DNA of 47,072 nucleotides from positions 1-47,072 of the forward strand of contig NW_022205029.1 in the NCBI RefSeq assembly GCF_008831285.2. Reading direction: 5' to 3'. A model generated the notes under the pieces. The model was not told the origin of the DNA. It saw only the letters and a list, made by a program, of their open reading frames with translations, and made no database searches. Below are positions 12,024 to 23,662 of the stretch, piece by piece. The position numbers and the translations under genes were made by a program. The first letter of the stretch is position 1. The number at the start of each line of letters is the position of its first letter. The DNA comes from Nymphaea colorata. Taxonomy: Eukaryota > Streptophyta > Magnoliopsida > Nymphaeales > Nymphaeaceae.

Positions 12024-13354
12024 TCAATCAGCTTTAGCTTATTTAGCTTTCTTCTTTGACTTTGATGGCTTGGGGGGTGCTTGAAGTGGAACCTCAACTT
12101 TTTCTTCAACTGGCTCGGAGTTGCTTCAATCTTTGCTGGCTCAGCTGCAACTGTTCGATGTTTTGGGTTTATTCGGCTGCTCTTCAGCTGCAGGAGCTGG
12201 CTCAGGGACCGGAGATGGCACCACTTATTCAACAACTTTTACAGGCTCCGCGGTCGGGACAGGTGCAGCAGTCTCTTTTGCAGCTTCTTCACTTTTTCCC
12301 TTTGATTTATTCTTTTCTTTCTTCACTGGGTCCTTTGGCTTTGGTTCTTATTTCGCAGCCTATGCCTGTTGGGGCTATTAGACTGGCTCTGAGACAGCAA
12401 TAGTTTCGTTAGTTGCTGAGGCATTTTCCTTAGCTTCAGCAACTTTTTAAACTTATTTTTCCTATTTTTTTGGTTCAGCTTTTTCTTTCGATTTATCCTT
12501 TTTAGACTCGGCCTTTTTTTATGATTTTTTCGCAGGTTTTTCATCAGAAGCAGACTTAACTTCTTCCTTTGGCGCAGATTTCGAGGGAGCTGCTTTTTCA
12601 GCCTTCTTCTATTTCTTGGTTTCTGTAGTAACTGGCGCTTTCTATTTAGACTAGGCTTTCTATTATTTTTTTGCTTACTTTTTTGCTTCGGGCTTCACTG
12701 GTTCTACCTTTGCGGCCTTTTCAACTTTTTAAGCCTTCTCAGCCTTCTTGTCTGCCTTGGGAGCTTCCTTTGCTTGGACTTTGGCTTTTCTTCTTCCACC
12801 TTGGCTTACTTCTTGGCTTTTTCGTCTTTCTTTGGGGCTTTGGCGCCTATGCTTACTTCTTGGGAGAGGCTGGTTTGGCTAGGCCTCCTTCTTCTTGGGC
12901 TCCGCTTTGGGTGATTCTTTGGCTGGCTTGGAAGCAGCCTTATCTTCTTTCTTAGGAGCGGCCTTTTACTTGGTGCTTAGGCCTTCACTTTCTCAGCAGA
13001 TGAAGCCTTTTTCTTTGGTTATTCAGCTTTATTCTTTGACTAATCTGAAGATTTTTTATTCTTTTTTGCTTCTTTGGCGGCCTTTGGCTTAGCTTCAGGA
13101 GTTTTCTCTTATTTCTCTTCCTTAACTTCACTCTCAACCTTTTCAGCTTTTTTCTTGCCTTATTTTTTGCTCTTTTTCTCCTAGACAACTGGTTAGTCAA
13201 TTTCCACTTTCGGCTCCTCTATGTTACTTTAAGCAACCACAACCTATGGGGTTTCTGGCTGTGGAGTTGAGAGCCTTAGATTGTAGTTGTTCCATGCTAA
13301 TGCTACCGTGACTAGGACAGCCAAGGCAATGAATATAAGTCTTCTCTTGCCCAT
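12024..13354 (-). CDS. Secreted Lys/Ala/Glu-rich repeat protein, copy 1
   Basis: About 443 residues. It starts with a clean signal peptide (MGKRRLIFIALAVLVTVALA). The rest is low-complexity: Lys/Glu/Ala/Pro tracts such as KKKAEKVE, EEVKSASDEKPAKK and EAPKADKKAEKA, then a C-terminal EPAPAAEEQPNKPK and EPVEEKVEVP segment ending KKKAKEAKAD before TGA. The protein should enter the secretory pathway and be largely disordered; I do not recognise the family. Several single-base breaks occur in T-runs of the noncoding strand. Its tandem neighbour at 13605-15235 is a paralogue, and about 900 bp are nearly identical between them. Confidence 0.7.
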
Positions 13355-13604
13355 GATATGTTGTTTTATTTGATATTTATAAATAAGAAATTAAAATTAA
13401 TAAATCCAGAAAATGTGATCTATCAACAAAGTGCTTTCCGTGCCTAATGACGTTTTTTTCATCAATACCATAAGATTTTACTCATTTATTGCTGTTAATA
13501 ATCCTATATTTTGGTGGCTCTGCTCGATAGTTATTCCCAAAGAACAATTAGTGCATCAATTTATGCTAGATTATAATCTAATACTATTATTTAAGTCAAA
13601 TCGA
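13355..13604. other. Spacer between the duplicated repeat genes
   Basis: AT-rich spacer. The 5' leader next to the copy 1 start (ATATGTTGTTTTATTTGATA on the plus strand, 13357-13376) resembles the leader of copy 2 (ATATGTTGTTTTATCTGAAA from 15238), so the duplication includes promoter-proximal sequence. Confidence 0.5.
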
Positions 13605-15235
13605 TCAGTTTTAATCTATTTGGATTTCCTATTCGGCTTCAATGACCTAGAGGGATGCTTGAACTGGAGCTTCAGCTTACTCTTCAACTGGCTCGGGCGT
13701 AGCCTCGACTTATGCTGGCTCAGCTGCAACTGCTTGAAGTGGAGCTTCAGCTTACTCTTAAACTGGCTCGGGAGTTGCTTCAACTTTTTCTTCAACTGGC
13801 TCAAAAGTTGCTTCAACTTTTTCTTAAACTGGTTCAGCTGCAACTGCTTGAACTGGAGCTTCAGCTTACTCTTCAACTGGCTCGGGAGTTGCTTCAACCT
13901 TTGCTGGCTCAGCTGCAACTGCTTCGATGTTTTGGGTTTATTTCGGCTGCTCTTCAGCTGCAGGAGCTGGCTCAGGGACGGAGATGGCACCACTTATTCA
14001 ACAACTTTTACAGGCTCCGCGGTCGGACAGGTGCAGCAGTCTCTTTTGCAGCTTCTTCACTTTTTCCCTTTGATTTATTCTTTTCTTTCTTCACTGGGTC
14101 CTTTGGCTTTGGTTCTTATTTCGCAGCCTATCCTGTTGGGGCTATTAGACTGGCTCTGAGACAGCAATAGTTTCGTTAGTTGCTGAGGCATTTTCCTTAG
14201 CTTCAGCAACTTTTTAAACTTATTTTTCCTATTTTTTTGGTTCAGCTTTTTCTTTCGATTTATCCTTTTTAGACTCGGCCTTTTTTTATGATTTTTTCGC
14301 AGGTTTTTCATCAGAAGCAGACTTAACTTCTTCCTTTGGCGCAGATTTCGAGGGAGCTGCTTTTTCAGCCTTCTTCTATTTCTTGGTTTCTGTAGTAACT
14401 GGCGCTTTCTATTTAGACTAGGCTTTCTATTATTTTTTTGCTTACTTTTTTGCTTCGGGCTTCACTGGTTCTACCTTTGCGGCCTTTTCAACTTTTTAAC
14501 CTTCTCAGCCTTCTTGTCTGCCTTGGGAGCTTCCTTTGCTTGGACTTTGGCTTTTCTTCTTCCACCTTGGCTTACTTCTTGGCTTTTTCGTCTTTCTTTG
14601 GAGGTTTGGGCCTATGCTTACTTCTTGGGAGAGGCTGGCTTTGGCTAGGCCTCCTTCTTCTTGGGTTCCGCTTTGGGTGATTCTTTGCTGCTTGGAAGCA
14701 GCCTTATCTTCTTTCTTAGGAGCGGCCTTTTACTTGGGTGCTTAGGCCTTCGCTTTCTCAGCAGATGAAGCCTTTTTCTTTGGCTGCTCAACAACTTTTT
14801 CTATCTTTTTTGTTTCTTTAGCTGCCTTCGATTTTCCTTCAGAAGATTTCTTTTCTCTAACCTGAATCTCAACCTTTTCAGCTTTTTTTGCTTCTTTGGT
14901 GGTCTTAGACTTAACTTCAGGAGCCTTCTTAGCCTTTTCGGATTTATCAGTCTTTTTCGTATCTTTAGGGTTCTTCGATTTTCCTTGAGGAGTCTTATCT
15001 TCTTTCACTTCATTCTCAGTCTTTTCACTTTTTTTCTTCCTTATTTCTTACTCTTTTTCTCTTAGACAACTGGCTCTACAACTTCCAATGACGGTTCTTC
15101 AACGTCGCTTTCAGTACTAACAACTTATTTAGTTTTTTGCTTTGGACTTGACAACCTTGTATTGTGGTTGCTCCTAGCCACAGCTAGCGTGATCAGGACA
15201 GCCAAGGCAATCAATATAAGACATCTCTTGCCCAT
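13605..15235 (-). CDS. Secreted Lys/Ala/Glu-rich repeat protein, copy 2
   Basis: About 540 residues, same design as copy 1: signal peptide MGKRCLILIALAVLITLAVA, Lys/Glu/Ala-rich middle, and an acidic C-terminus. This copy has an extra block of about four 25-residue repeats built on VEATPEPVEEQAEAPVQ and AVAAEPA (about 13650-13930), absent or single in copy 1. In the repeats TAA alternates with GAA at the same position (PEPV[GAA]E and PEPV[TAA]E), consistent with TAA meaning Glu. Secreted structural or granule-content roles are possible but unsupported. At least two frame breaks (for example near 15035) fit missing bases. Confidence 0.7.
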
Positions 15236-15436
15236 GATATGTTGTTTTATCTGAAATTATTAATAAACAAATTAAAATCAATAAATTGAGAAGCGAAGAT
15301 CATCAACAAACTGCCTAGAGTTTACCTTCAATAGTTTTTTCTTGAATTTGTATTTGGTAACTCATTTATCACTGAAAATGGTAGCCATCCCTGTCGTGTT
15401 TGAATAGCTATCATGACTGCACATTATATTATAATT

Positions 15437-16963
15437 ATGAACTTTTTGAAGTCCTAATCGTACAGTCTTTCCCCGGACGAGTATCTCTAGAAGTTCAAAA
15501 ACCCTCACCAGATCATCAGCACAAAGGGCGACGCATAGATGGATGAGAAAGACCTCACCATTCTCAACGACATCCTCTCCAAGTACTATAATGATAGCCA
15601 CGAATCGACCAACATCAAGGAACGCATCGTATCAGAACTCACCGCAATCGTCGACCAGTGGATGGCTGACATTGCCACCACCACCAAACACCCCAACTTC
15701 GACTTTGCTGAGCTCGGATACGGTCTCAAAGTCTTTGGAAGCTATCGGCTGAAGACTAATAGTTACGATGGAGACATCGATATGCTCTGCATCGTGCCCG
15801 AATTCATCAATAGAGAACGTCATTCTTCGTCATACTCGCAAATTACTTCCGTAAGCACGACATCTCAAAGAGATATTCTCAATACGTAAAAAACTTTTTT
15901 ATTTAGCTGACGCAATCGTTCCTCTCATGAGGCTTACCCTCTACGGTGTTCAAATCGACCTTCTTCTCTCCATCATTAGCCAAGATTTCATGCGCAAAAA
16001 TCCAGATTTCTTTGAAGCGGACGCAAACTCAGATATCAACGTACCGACCAATCCTCAAGAACTAAGGAGCATCAATGGATACAGAACTGCTCTATACCTC
16101 AAGAAAAAGTATGTTGATAAGTATAAAAATTACCGTGTTGCTTTGAAAGCCATCAAGTTGTGGGCAAAGAACAAAGGTATCTACTCCAAATTTATGGATA
16201 CCTGGGTGGTGCAGCCTTTTCCATAATGCTTGCCAAAATTTGCCAACTTTACCCAACTACTCTGCCTTCAATTGCTTGATCGCTTCTTCTTTATCTATGC
16301 CAACTGGGTTTGGTCCATCGCAGTCATAATCGAAAAAACAAGTCCCTGTAACGTCCTCTCTAAAGCTAAATGGTATCCTCACTCCTCTCTAGCCACACAT
16401 GAATGCAGGCCACTACATTTCCAAAGTGACTAGCAACATCACCCGCAAGCAGTTCAGGCTCACTTCAAAGTTGATACAGGAAATAAACAAAGGCAAAAAA
16501 AGCTGGCAGGACCTCTTTGCTCCTTTTGACTTCTTCGCAGAGTATCGCAATTTCATTGAAATTTCAGTCATGGGTGAGAAGATCGATGATTTGTGCCATG
16601 GAAGGGCAATGTAGAATCAAAGATACGAAAATTCATCCAAAATCTAGAACAGCATAGTGAATTTAATCACGGAATTGAAGTCAATCCTTACCCAAAATCT
16701 TTCCCCTCCAAGCATCCCAACTTCAAACATTGCTCCAAGTACTATATTGGCATCAAATGCAGTCCCACTTCACCATCAACGATTACTACGAAATCGATCT
16801 CACCCAACCTGTCCGCGGTTTCCTCTAGCTACTTTAAAGCTATCCTGAAATCGACAAAGCACCAAAAGAAATCAACATCGGATTTACCCATATTGCAAGG
16901 GAAACATTTCACCAGACATTCTGGAGACCTTCAGCAAGGGATTTATCCCAAATGATAAACTGA
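15437..16963 (+). CDS. PAP: Poly(A) polymerase (nuclear, PAP1/PAPOLA family)
   Basis: Adds poly(A) to mRNA 3' ends. The nucleotidyltransferase core reads FGSYRLKTNSYDGDIDMLC with the GS and first Asp pair, then GVQIDLLLS with the third catalytic Asp, then ELRSINGYRTALYL, AIKLWAKNKGIYSKFM, YLGGAAFSIMLAKICQLYP, LTPLEPHMNAGHYISKVTSN and KGNVESKIRKFIQNLE (RNA-binding region). About 505 residues, the normal core length. The start ATG at 15437 is in frame with a conserved PAP-like N-terminus (MNFLKS...SLSPDEYL). One intron of about 21 nt lies at 15886-15906. Missing bases are inferred near 15823, 15868, 16197, 16275, 16360 and 16595. The final residues and stop (16953 or 16961) are uncertain. It converges with the peroxiredoxin gene. 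Confidence 0.9.
15886..15906 (+). other. About 21-nt intron in poly(A) polymerase
   Basis: GTAAAAAACTTTTTTATTTAG. Removing it, with one A restored in the preceding AAA run, gives EIFSIPDAIVPLMRLTLYG, a close match to the PAP family motif. The T-run makes the true length 20-22 nt. Confidence 0.75.
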
Positions 16964-17008
16964 TGATTTTGAAAAGTATAGTGTGTGATGTAAGTATTTG
17001 GATGGATG

Positions 17009-17678
17009 GATCAAAGATCTTGTTGCTTGAAGTAGTCCTTAGACTTGTCCTGGTCGGGAACAATGGTCCTGGATCCAGGCTTCCATCCAGCAGGGCAGAC
17101 AACTCCATGCTGATCAGCGTGCTGGAATGCTTGAATGATTCTGATGGTCTCATCGACGTTGCGGCCCACTTGCTCGTCATTGATGGTGATCGATCTGATC
17201 TTTCCCTTTCCGTCGATCACGAAAAGTCCTCTCAAAGTGGCTCCGTTGAGACCGTCGGAAGGGTCCTCAACCAACACACCGTAATTTCTAGAAATCTCCT
17301 TGGTGATGTCAGCCAAAAGGGGAATGTTGATCTGTCCCAATCCTCCCTTTTCTCTAGGAGTGTTTTTCCAGGCCAAGTGAGAGAAGTGCGAATCAACAGA
17401 AACAGCAATGACTTCGGCTCCAATTTCTATATGAAGGGATTATTACTCTTGAAGTCGTTGGCGCGCTCGCTATAGCTGATGATTTCAGTGGGGCAGACAT
17501 AGGTGAAATCGAAGGGATAGAAGAGTAGAACAACGTATTTGGAGCGGAAGTCCGAAAGCTTGAGGGTGGCGAAAGAGTTATCGGGAAGGACTGCGAGTGC
17601 TGAGAACTCAGGAGCCAATTGCCTGGGGGCGATGGACAATGCAACTGCGAGGAGTGCCAGAAGGCAAAGATATTTCAT
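17009..17678 (-). CDS. Typical 2-Cys peroxiredoxin with signal peptide
   Basis: Thiol peroxidase of about 223 residues that reduces H2O2 and organic peroxides. The N-terminus [18 protein letters not shown] is a signal peptide, so the enzyme is ER or secreted (PRDX4-like). The peroxidatic Cys lies in [15 protein letters not shown] and the resolving Cys in [31 protein letters not shown] and [14 protein letters not shown] are standard family segments. One base is missing near 17430 between FKSNNPFI and EIGAEVIAV. The protein ends KDYFKQQDL at TGA 17009-17011. Confidence 0.95.
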
Positions 17679-17841
17679 GGCCTTAATTTAATAATACACA
17701 AGATATAATGGCCCATCTTTGATTTAATTGATGATGTTGGTGAGTATATACCTGCTTCGCATATAGGCAGGCGAGAAATATACCGTTGCTGCCGATCCTT
17801 AGAGGGTGATTTATGTGGGTGAGGGGCGAAATGTTTAGGCT

Positions 17842-17913
17842 GGTCGTGTAGATCAATGGTAGATCGCAAGATTACGGGTCTTGAGGTTGCGGGTTCAAGT
17901 CCCGTCACGATCA
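17842..17913 (+). tRNA. tRNA-Arg (anticodon ACG)
   Basis: 72-nt cloverleaf without intron. The acceptor GGTCGTG pairs with CACGATC (one G-U). D arm GATC/GATC with AATGGTA loop; anticodon stem CAAGA/TCTTG around TTACGGG, giving ACG at 17874-17876; T arm GCGGG-TTCAAGT-CCCGT. The discriminator is A, and a TTTTT pol III terminator follows at 17915. It reads CGU (and CGC/CGA by inosine). It is not a suppressor tRNA for the reassigned codons. Confidence 0.9.
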
Positions 17914-17914
17914 C

Positions 17915-17919
17915 TTTTT
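17915..17919 (+). terminator. Pol III terminator
   Basis: A T5 run on the coding strand starts two bases after the tRNA discriminator, the usual RNA polymerase III stop signal. Confidence 0.75.
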
Positions 17920-18181
17920 ATCAAAATCGACAATACCCCACTTCCTCATTATCATCATATACCTATTCATATATTTCCATCAATATGGGTAAAAACAACA
18001 AGCAATAAACATACCCAATGATTCAATTTATTTTTCAAACACTATTTTCACAAAAAACCAAAAATCCGAGGGGCCACTATCTCACTCCTTGCGAAATGAT
18101 GAGCCAGGTTGTGACCATTTGATTGAAAATAATCTTCGATGGGCTGGGTACTGGCTAAAGTTATCGAAATAATAAAGTGGT

Positions 18182-21100
18182 ATGGCTGAGATAGCAGGAG
18201 TGTTTACCGCCAAGGATCTTTACAAACTCATCAGTTCCCACTCCTCCATGCCCAACTGGATCGAGCTGCTCCGACTCAATTACCAGCAAGTAGATATGTA
18301 ACTCATCCAACCATATAGTGGCTGCCTTCACGGGCACGTTCTCCTAATCGAATAGGTTCTAAATTCCCGTAACGAACTGCCTATCACCAAGTACAACGCT
18401 TTGCATGCAACCTATTAACTCCTCTCAACGGCTCGTTATCCTGTTCTGCTCTTTATCCAGATATATTTGCTGCCCATCATCGCTGACCTTGCTCTTTGCC
18501 TCACGCGTACGCGCAGTGAGGAAGAGCTAGAGACTTACTTCATCGACCGTGGATATAGGTAATCGATTGGCATCAGGAAGCTTGGACAGAAATTTGTACG
18601 CAGGGCTGCCGCAATAGCACTTTTGGCAGCCGCCATCAAACCCTACGAAAATGTCCTCCGCACTTAAACCTCAGCTCCCTCTCCATTCTAGCTAGTTGCT
18701 GCCACCCTGAGAAAAGGTGGCCTGACGATTGAGCAAGACTACACTCCTCGGTAAATACAGGCCATGCGGGTTACTTTTTTGAGGGAAGTGAAAGGGCTGA
18801 ATCCACAAGTGTTCGGAGACTTCATCGCAAGGAAACTGAAAGAGGAAGTTGTGTTCAAGCAGAGCATCAGTGGAAGCGTGCGAAAACTGCTTGAGAGCGA
18901 GGATGCGCTCTTGACTATCCCCGCAATCAACCTGTGCGTATCGATGCTATCTGACATCTCCAGGCATTTCCCACAGAAAAAAATATACTTGGGACTCTTC
19001 AACTCATTCGTCAGACAGGGACATGTCTATGCTATAGTCGTCGCCCATAACGCTCCTTTTCTTTCAGAAATATTCGAATAAATTGCCAAAGTACCTGGCT
19101 AGCAAGGCCTCAACGCAGGAAGATTCGTTTACCCTCATGTAGAGGCGTCTTTGCAGGACAAGTTGGACTTTTATTGCGAATGTTTAAAGTGCTTGGAGAT
19201 ATGGGCAATCTGCCTTCCTCACAACTAGATTGGAGAGGAATCAGAAATGGCTCGTCTCTATGCCTACCTGAAGGAAGAGCGCAATTTCATTTTTCCATAG
19301 ATTTTACTCATGAAAAGAATCCAGCTGTAATTCAACGAGTATTTGGAGAAGAAGGAACTCCAAAACTAGTAGATATTGAAGGTAATAGAAGGCGACGAAA
19401 GACTAATGGCAGAATGTGCAAAAATGAAGTCAAGTATTATCAACTTCTCCGTCAAGCTGGAAAAATCAAACAGACCATAAATACGATAAAGTGAAAATAG
19501 TCCAAGCGAAAGTGCCAGTGGAAGCAGTGAAAGCAACGTAAGTGGAAGCAAAGGAACTAAAAGCAAAGATAAGAATATATCAGGAAGTCAAAGCATCAGT
19601 GGAAGTGGAAGCTCAGGCTAACTGATGACAAAATTAAAGTCACTGCTAAGAGAGGCTACTGCCAAAATCGAAGCGCTGATATATGAATAGAAGATTGTGT
19701 AAAACATCCAGCTTCTGAAGGTGTTCCAAAAGGAATGGTCAAGCCTTCGGTAAAACTGCAGATAGGAGATAACATAATCTCTTATGAAATAAGGAGATGA
19801 GCTCAAGCAGAAGATCAACTTAATTTATCCTCTTTACTTACGCTTCAAGAAAAAAGCCATTCCTTTTGACTCATTTCGTAGAAAAGTTGCCAACATTTTA
19901 GGCTTTCGACTTTAGGACTTTGGCCTGTAGACCTATGATGACTATGCCGTCGAGGGTCCTCCACTTTCCAGTAAAAGCAGCTAAGAAGAAGCATCTAACA
20001 AGACAATTACAGAAATTTCTAAAGAATCGAGCTCTGTCCATCATTTGGGCTGCTGGAGCAAGCTAAAAGTAGACTCTACCTGCAAATAGCCATTGAATCA
20101 TTAGCATTTGCCTGAGACCAAAGAGAGTCCTTAACATTAGGCCCCTCCAGCTCAATAATTAGCAAGATAATAGCCATAAGTGAACGAATATGGTATCAGA
20201 CAACTACTTATCAAGAGAAAAATGTATCTAAACTAGTCCAAACAAAGCATTAAAAGCAAAAAGTCACTGTAAGCTTCTTAGTCTCATAGCAAATCCATCT
20301 TGACGTCATCTATCTTCAGTCCAAAAGAAGAAAACCTCAAAATGTAACCATACTGAAAGATTCTTCACAGATTTTTGAAAAAAGTGATTACCAAATGATG
20401 TCATAAGTATAAAGGATTATTGCAAATGACTCTATTTAATAGAAGAATATCAGCTTTTCTGATAACTCTTCACAAAAAAGTCAAAATTCTCAAACACAAA
20501 GCAGAGACATCGGCTAGAATAAAGATAAAAACCACAATAGGATGAATGTCTATGAGATCTACCAAATCCAGGTAAATCGAAATTAGCTAAAAAGATAGCG
20601 AAGGCCAATCATTACACAATCATAAGCACCATAGTAGAGAGATAACCACTCCTGTAGCCTTCGCAATCGTTTATATCTTCAAAAGATTCGTTACGCTTCA
20701 ACAAATAAGGCTATCCAATAGTACACAAACAAAATCAGTCTTTAAAACTCCAATAAGGCCAGTTTCAACAGCACGAAAAACACCAGCAAGTCAATCATAA
20801 ATCGACAGTATAAACGCATCGCCTTAATGCAGAGCAAGCACCGTCAATCGCTGACCAAAGGATAGTTTACTCACAGCAAACAAGAAATCCCCAACTATGC
20901 AGATATCAGCGCAAATTATTCACAAGGGAATGTGCTCAGCTCATCATTTTCCTGCAACCAGTCAAAAAGGCAAATACTTCCTGCGAGCTCACCACTGAAT
21001 CTTGAGAAGTATATCGACTGTTTTCCGAAGGATAGGAGCTAAAAATTAATGAAGAATTGCCTAAAAAGCAAAGGATTGCTTTTTTCGAGCTCAGATATTG

Positions 21101-21777
21101 AGATTGGGTTCGTTCACTTTAGAAAAGATCATGCTCTAAGCATTATCTTGTACCTAACTGCATCAAAAAATCTCTAGCTATCCAAATTTTAAATAATAAC
21201 CTCTTCTCAACTGGTGATTCGTTCGGACCACAGTTCAGCTAAGGACCTGAAGAAGGGAAAGCAGGAAATGATAAAAATCTAGGCAACGGTGCAGGGGACT
21301 CCTTTTAGTCTTCCTATAATCCAAATGAAGTTGAGGATGCAGGGAGGACAGTCAAAATAGGTATAATTTTTGCTTCCCTGCACTTTTAGCAAGTATCTCC
21401 TCATGAAGCCAATAGATGTGGACCGATATGAGAGCATAGCAATGAATAGTCACTCCACATGGATTAGCACTCCAAGCTTAAGGATAAGCAATAAGCAAAT
21501 CTTCAATAAAAAAATAGCTAAATTTTTCTCTATTCTATCCCTTCAAAAGCATCACGAGAACAACGTTATATGCATCTGCGAATGCATCTTCCAATCCAAG
21601 ATTTCATCCTCAAAGTTATACATTAAGAAAAGGACAAGGCCGTAATAGTCGGGTTCAGTCCAACCCAGCACACCAAGGAGTTATAATTCCTCCTATCAAC
21701 TGCTAATTTCGTCCTTGCACAATTATGATCCTATTTATTACCATTATTTCTCTTCAAAATTGAATAATTAATTTTGA
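18182..21777 (+). CDS. GGA-like adaptor: helical N-terminus, linker, adaptin appendage
   Basis: About 1,200 residues. Residues 1-380 are alpha-helical (HVLLIEEVLNSRNELP, ALHATYELLSTARYPVLF, FVRRAAAIALLAAAI), vaguely like a VHS/ENTH solenoid. Residues 380-440 form an amphipathic helix pair (MKRIQLEFNEYLEKKELQNE). A long Ser/Gln/Lys-rich linker follows. Residues 955-1150 look like an adaptin ear: LLFSSSDIEIGFVHFRK, ALSIILYLTASKNLELSKFE, QEMIKIEATVQGTPFSLP, VEFLLPCTFSKYLLMKPIDV, which line up with AP-2 alpha 'LPITLNKFFQPTEM'. A vesicle-coat adaptor or accessory role is inferred. One base is missing near 20342 (AAAATG); the first 724 codons and the last 470 are each open. The N-terminal assignment is weak, the appendage moderate. 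Confidence 0.6.
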
Positions 21778-21791
21778 TAATCGCCAAATTT

Positions 21792-23662
21792 ATGAGTTAA
21801 AAAATCACCAAAATCGCAGAACAGATGCACCAACTCCTCACCTATCAGGACGAGTTTCTCGCAGCCACGCATTCGCAAGTCTATCACTCCAATTTGCCCC
21901 TTGCCGAAGTATCGTCTTCACCACTTAGTCCATCCTCAAATTCTAAATCAATCACATATCCGAAATCAACTAAAAATTCAATGCAACCATGACCGCCCTA
22001 TCGCAGTAACTCGTTTAAAGGAAAAGTGGATACGAGTCCAATCTTCGATAGCAATTCCAGAGCATTTTACAGTCGGACTATCTTCCCCTTTTGCGGATCA
22101 ACCGATACTAAATAACAAAGCTTTCTCTATTCGGTTTCGATATATACGTAAAGGATGCTTAAAGTAGGTGGAGCCTCTGGACGCCTTCCTCCACATCCTC
22201 TCCAGAATGGATGCGCTCAAGCAACGTATCATCGAAAGCGGAAATGATACCAATGTTGCGGAAAATGCTGATGGTGCCCTCGAAAAGGGGTGGGATGCTA
22301 CTCTCTCTATGCATTCACTGGAAGCTTTCTTTTAACTTATACATACTCAAGGAATACTTGATGGTCGGTAGCAAGTCCTTCCTTAGAAAAGATAGGGATA
22401 TCCTCTTTACTGGCATCAACAACTTCTACAATGGACTTGTGCCGGCTCTAAAGGATAAAAGGTGCCGCAAATTACTGCTTTAACTTGCATAGCTGAACAA
22501 TTCACTATATTTTTCCATCCTAGCTTCAATTACTTCCACTTCTACACCCTTCTCCTCCCCTAACTGACGAACTGTAGCCTATCTTCGCATTCGTGAAGGA
22601 AGTAGTGGATAAATGCATCACGACCAACATCATCACTCCTCTCCTCTTCGGCATACTGAGAAACAGGGAATCTTTTCTTAGATTTATCAGGGAAGCAGAT
22701 TCGCCAATATGGTGCCTATCTCAATGTCATCGTTGCGGGAGTAGCCATCAACCTTAAGCTAAGGATCTTGTAATATGAATAAATTTTGGAAGTTTTCGAG
22801 GAGCAGTCCAAAAGGCAGGACTGTTAGGGGAAATCAGGACAGAGGAAGTGCTTGGCAAATTGGACGATGGGTGGAAGGACGCCAAATAGTTCTTCATTTC
22901 TGCGGTGAAGATTGGATTCAACAGTGGGGATGCTGAGAGCTGGAAATCAGTTGATGTTGAATCGATTGGCCCTCGCATCATTGGAAGCCTGCTCGACGGC
23001 ATGCTGTTGGGCATCGATGCCAATGGTGAGAACGTAAGCATATTTGCAGAATGGGGAGGAGAAGCTTGACGCAGCGGTGAGGGCGATCAGCGAGGACAAA
23101 ATCGACATGTACTTCATCAAGACTACAATATACCAACTATAAAATGAACTTACCACGAGAAGCACCTCTTCAGGCTCATCCAGATATGCAATCTCATCAA
23201 ACTGCTCAGTGCTTCTAACTAGTATTCTCTCAATTTGTCATCTCCTGCTTCAATAAGATCGCAATCACACCCAATAGGATACTGGGCCAAAGATTGGCAG
23301 AAGCCGCTGCTAACATCAATCAGATGTTGTTCCAAATAGGAACGGCCAATTTGACTTTCCTTAAAGATAAAATTGTAGATTTTCATAAAAAATTCCCTCC
23401 TTCTACCAACTTTCCAAAACTGATTGAATTTTACTTCGCTAACTTCGAGCCTAAGAAATGCCTCAACCATCTCCTAACCCTAAGCATCTAGTAGAGCAAA
23501 TTAAACGATTTCCTGCTTTTAGTCTTCAATAAGTATGTTCCAAAGCCATCCACCAAACTCATCACTCTTAAAACATTTGACAAAGAATACCAAGCTAACA
23601 ACAGCTATGTAAACTACCTTATGAGTCTCACTGTCTTCTCAGCTTTGCCACTCTTTAGTTGA
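21792..23662 (+). CDS. Unassigned helical protein (part A)
   Basis: Starts 15 bp after the previous stop with MSEKITKIAEQMHQLLTYQD. Several frame changes are needed, but each segment is protein-like: INEKFNATMTALSQELVERK, HILSRMDALKQRIIESGNDT, ILFTGINNFYNGLVPALKDK, FAFVKEVVDKCITTNII, GLLGEIRTEEVLGKLDDGWK, RIIGSLLDGMLLGIDAN, RLAEAAANINQMLFQIGTAN. It is predominantly alpha-helical and resembles vesicle-tethering (exocyst/COG-type) subunits in texture only; I do not recognise a family. A 16-nt GTAAG...GCAG intron at 23034-23049 restores frame. The stop at 23660-23662 may be a frame artefact, in which case part B belongs to the same gene. Confidence 0.45.
23034..23049 (+). other. Possible 16-nt intron
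   Basis: GTAAGCATATTTGCAG. Removing it joins LLGIDANGEN to NGEEKLDAAVRAISEDKI in frame. The required shift (+1) cannot be explained by a single missing base, unlike most breaks here, which favours a true intron. Confidence 0.55.

Noticed and set aside
13431-14745. Plus-strand Leu/Phe-rich 'membrane protein' frames
   Set aside because: They are antisense readings of Lys/Glu/Ala-rich coding sequence (CTT/TTC from AAG/GAA), not real hydrophobic proteins.
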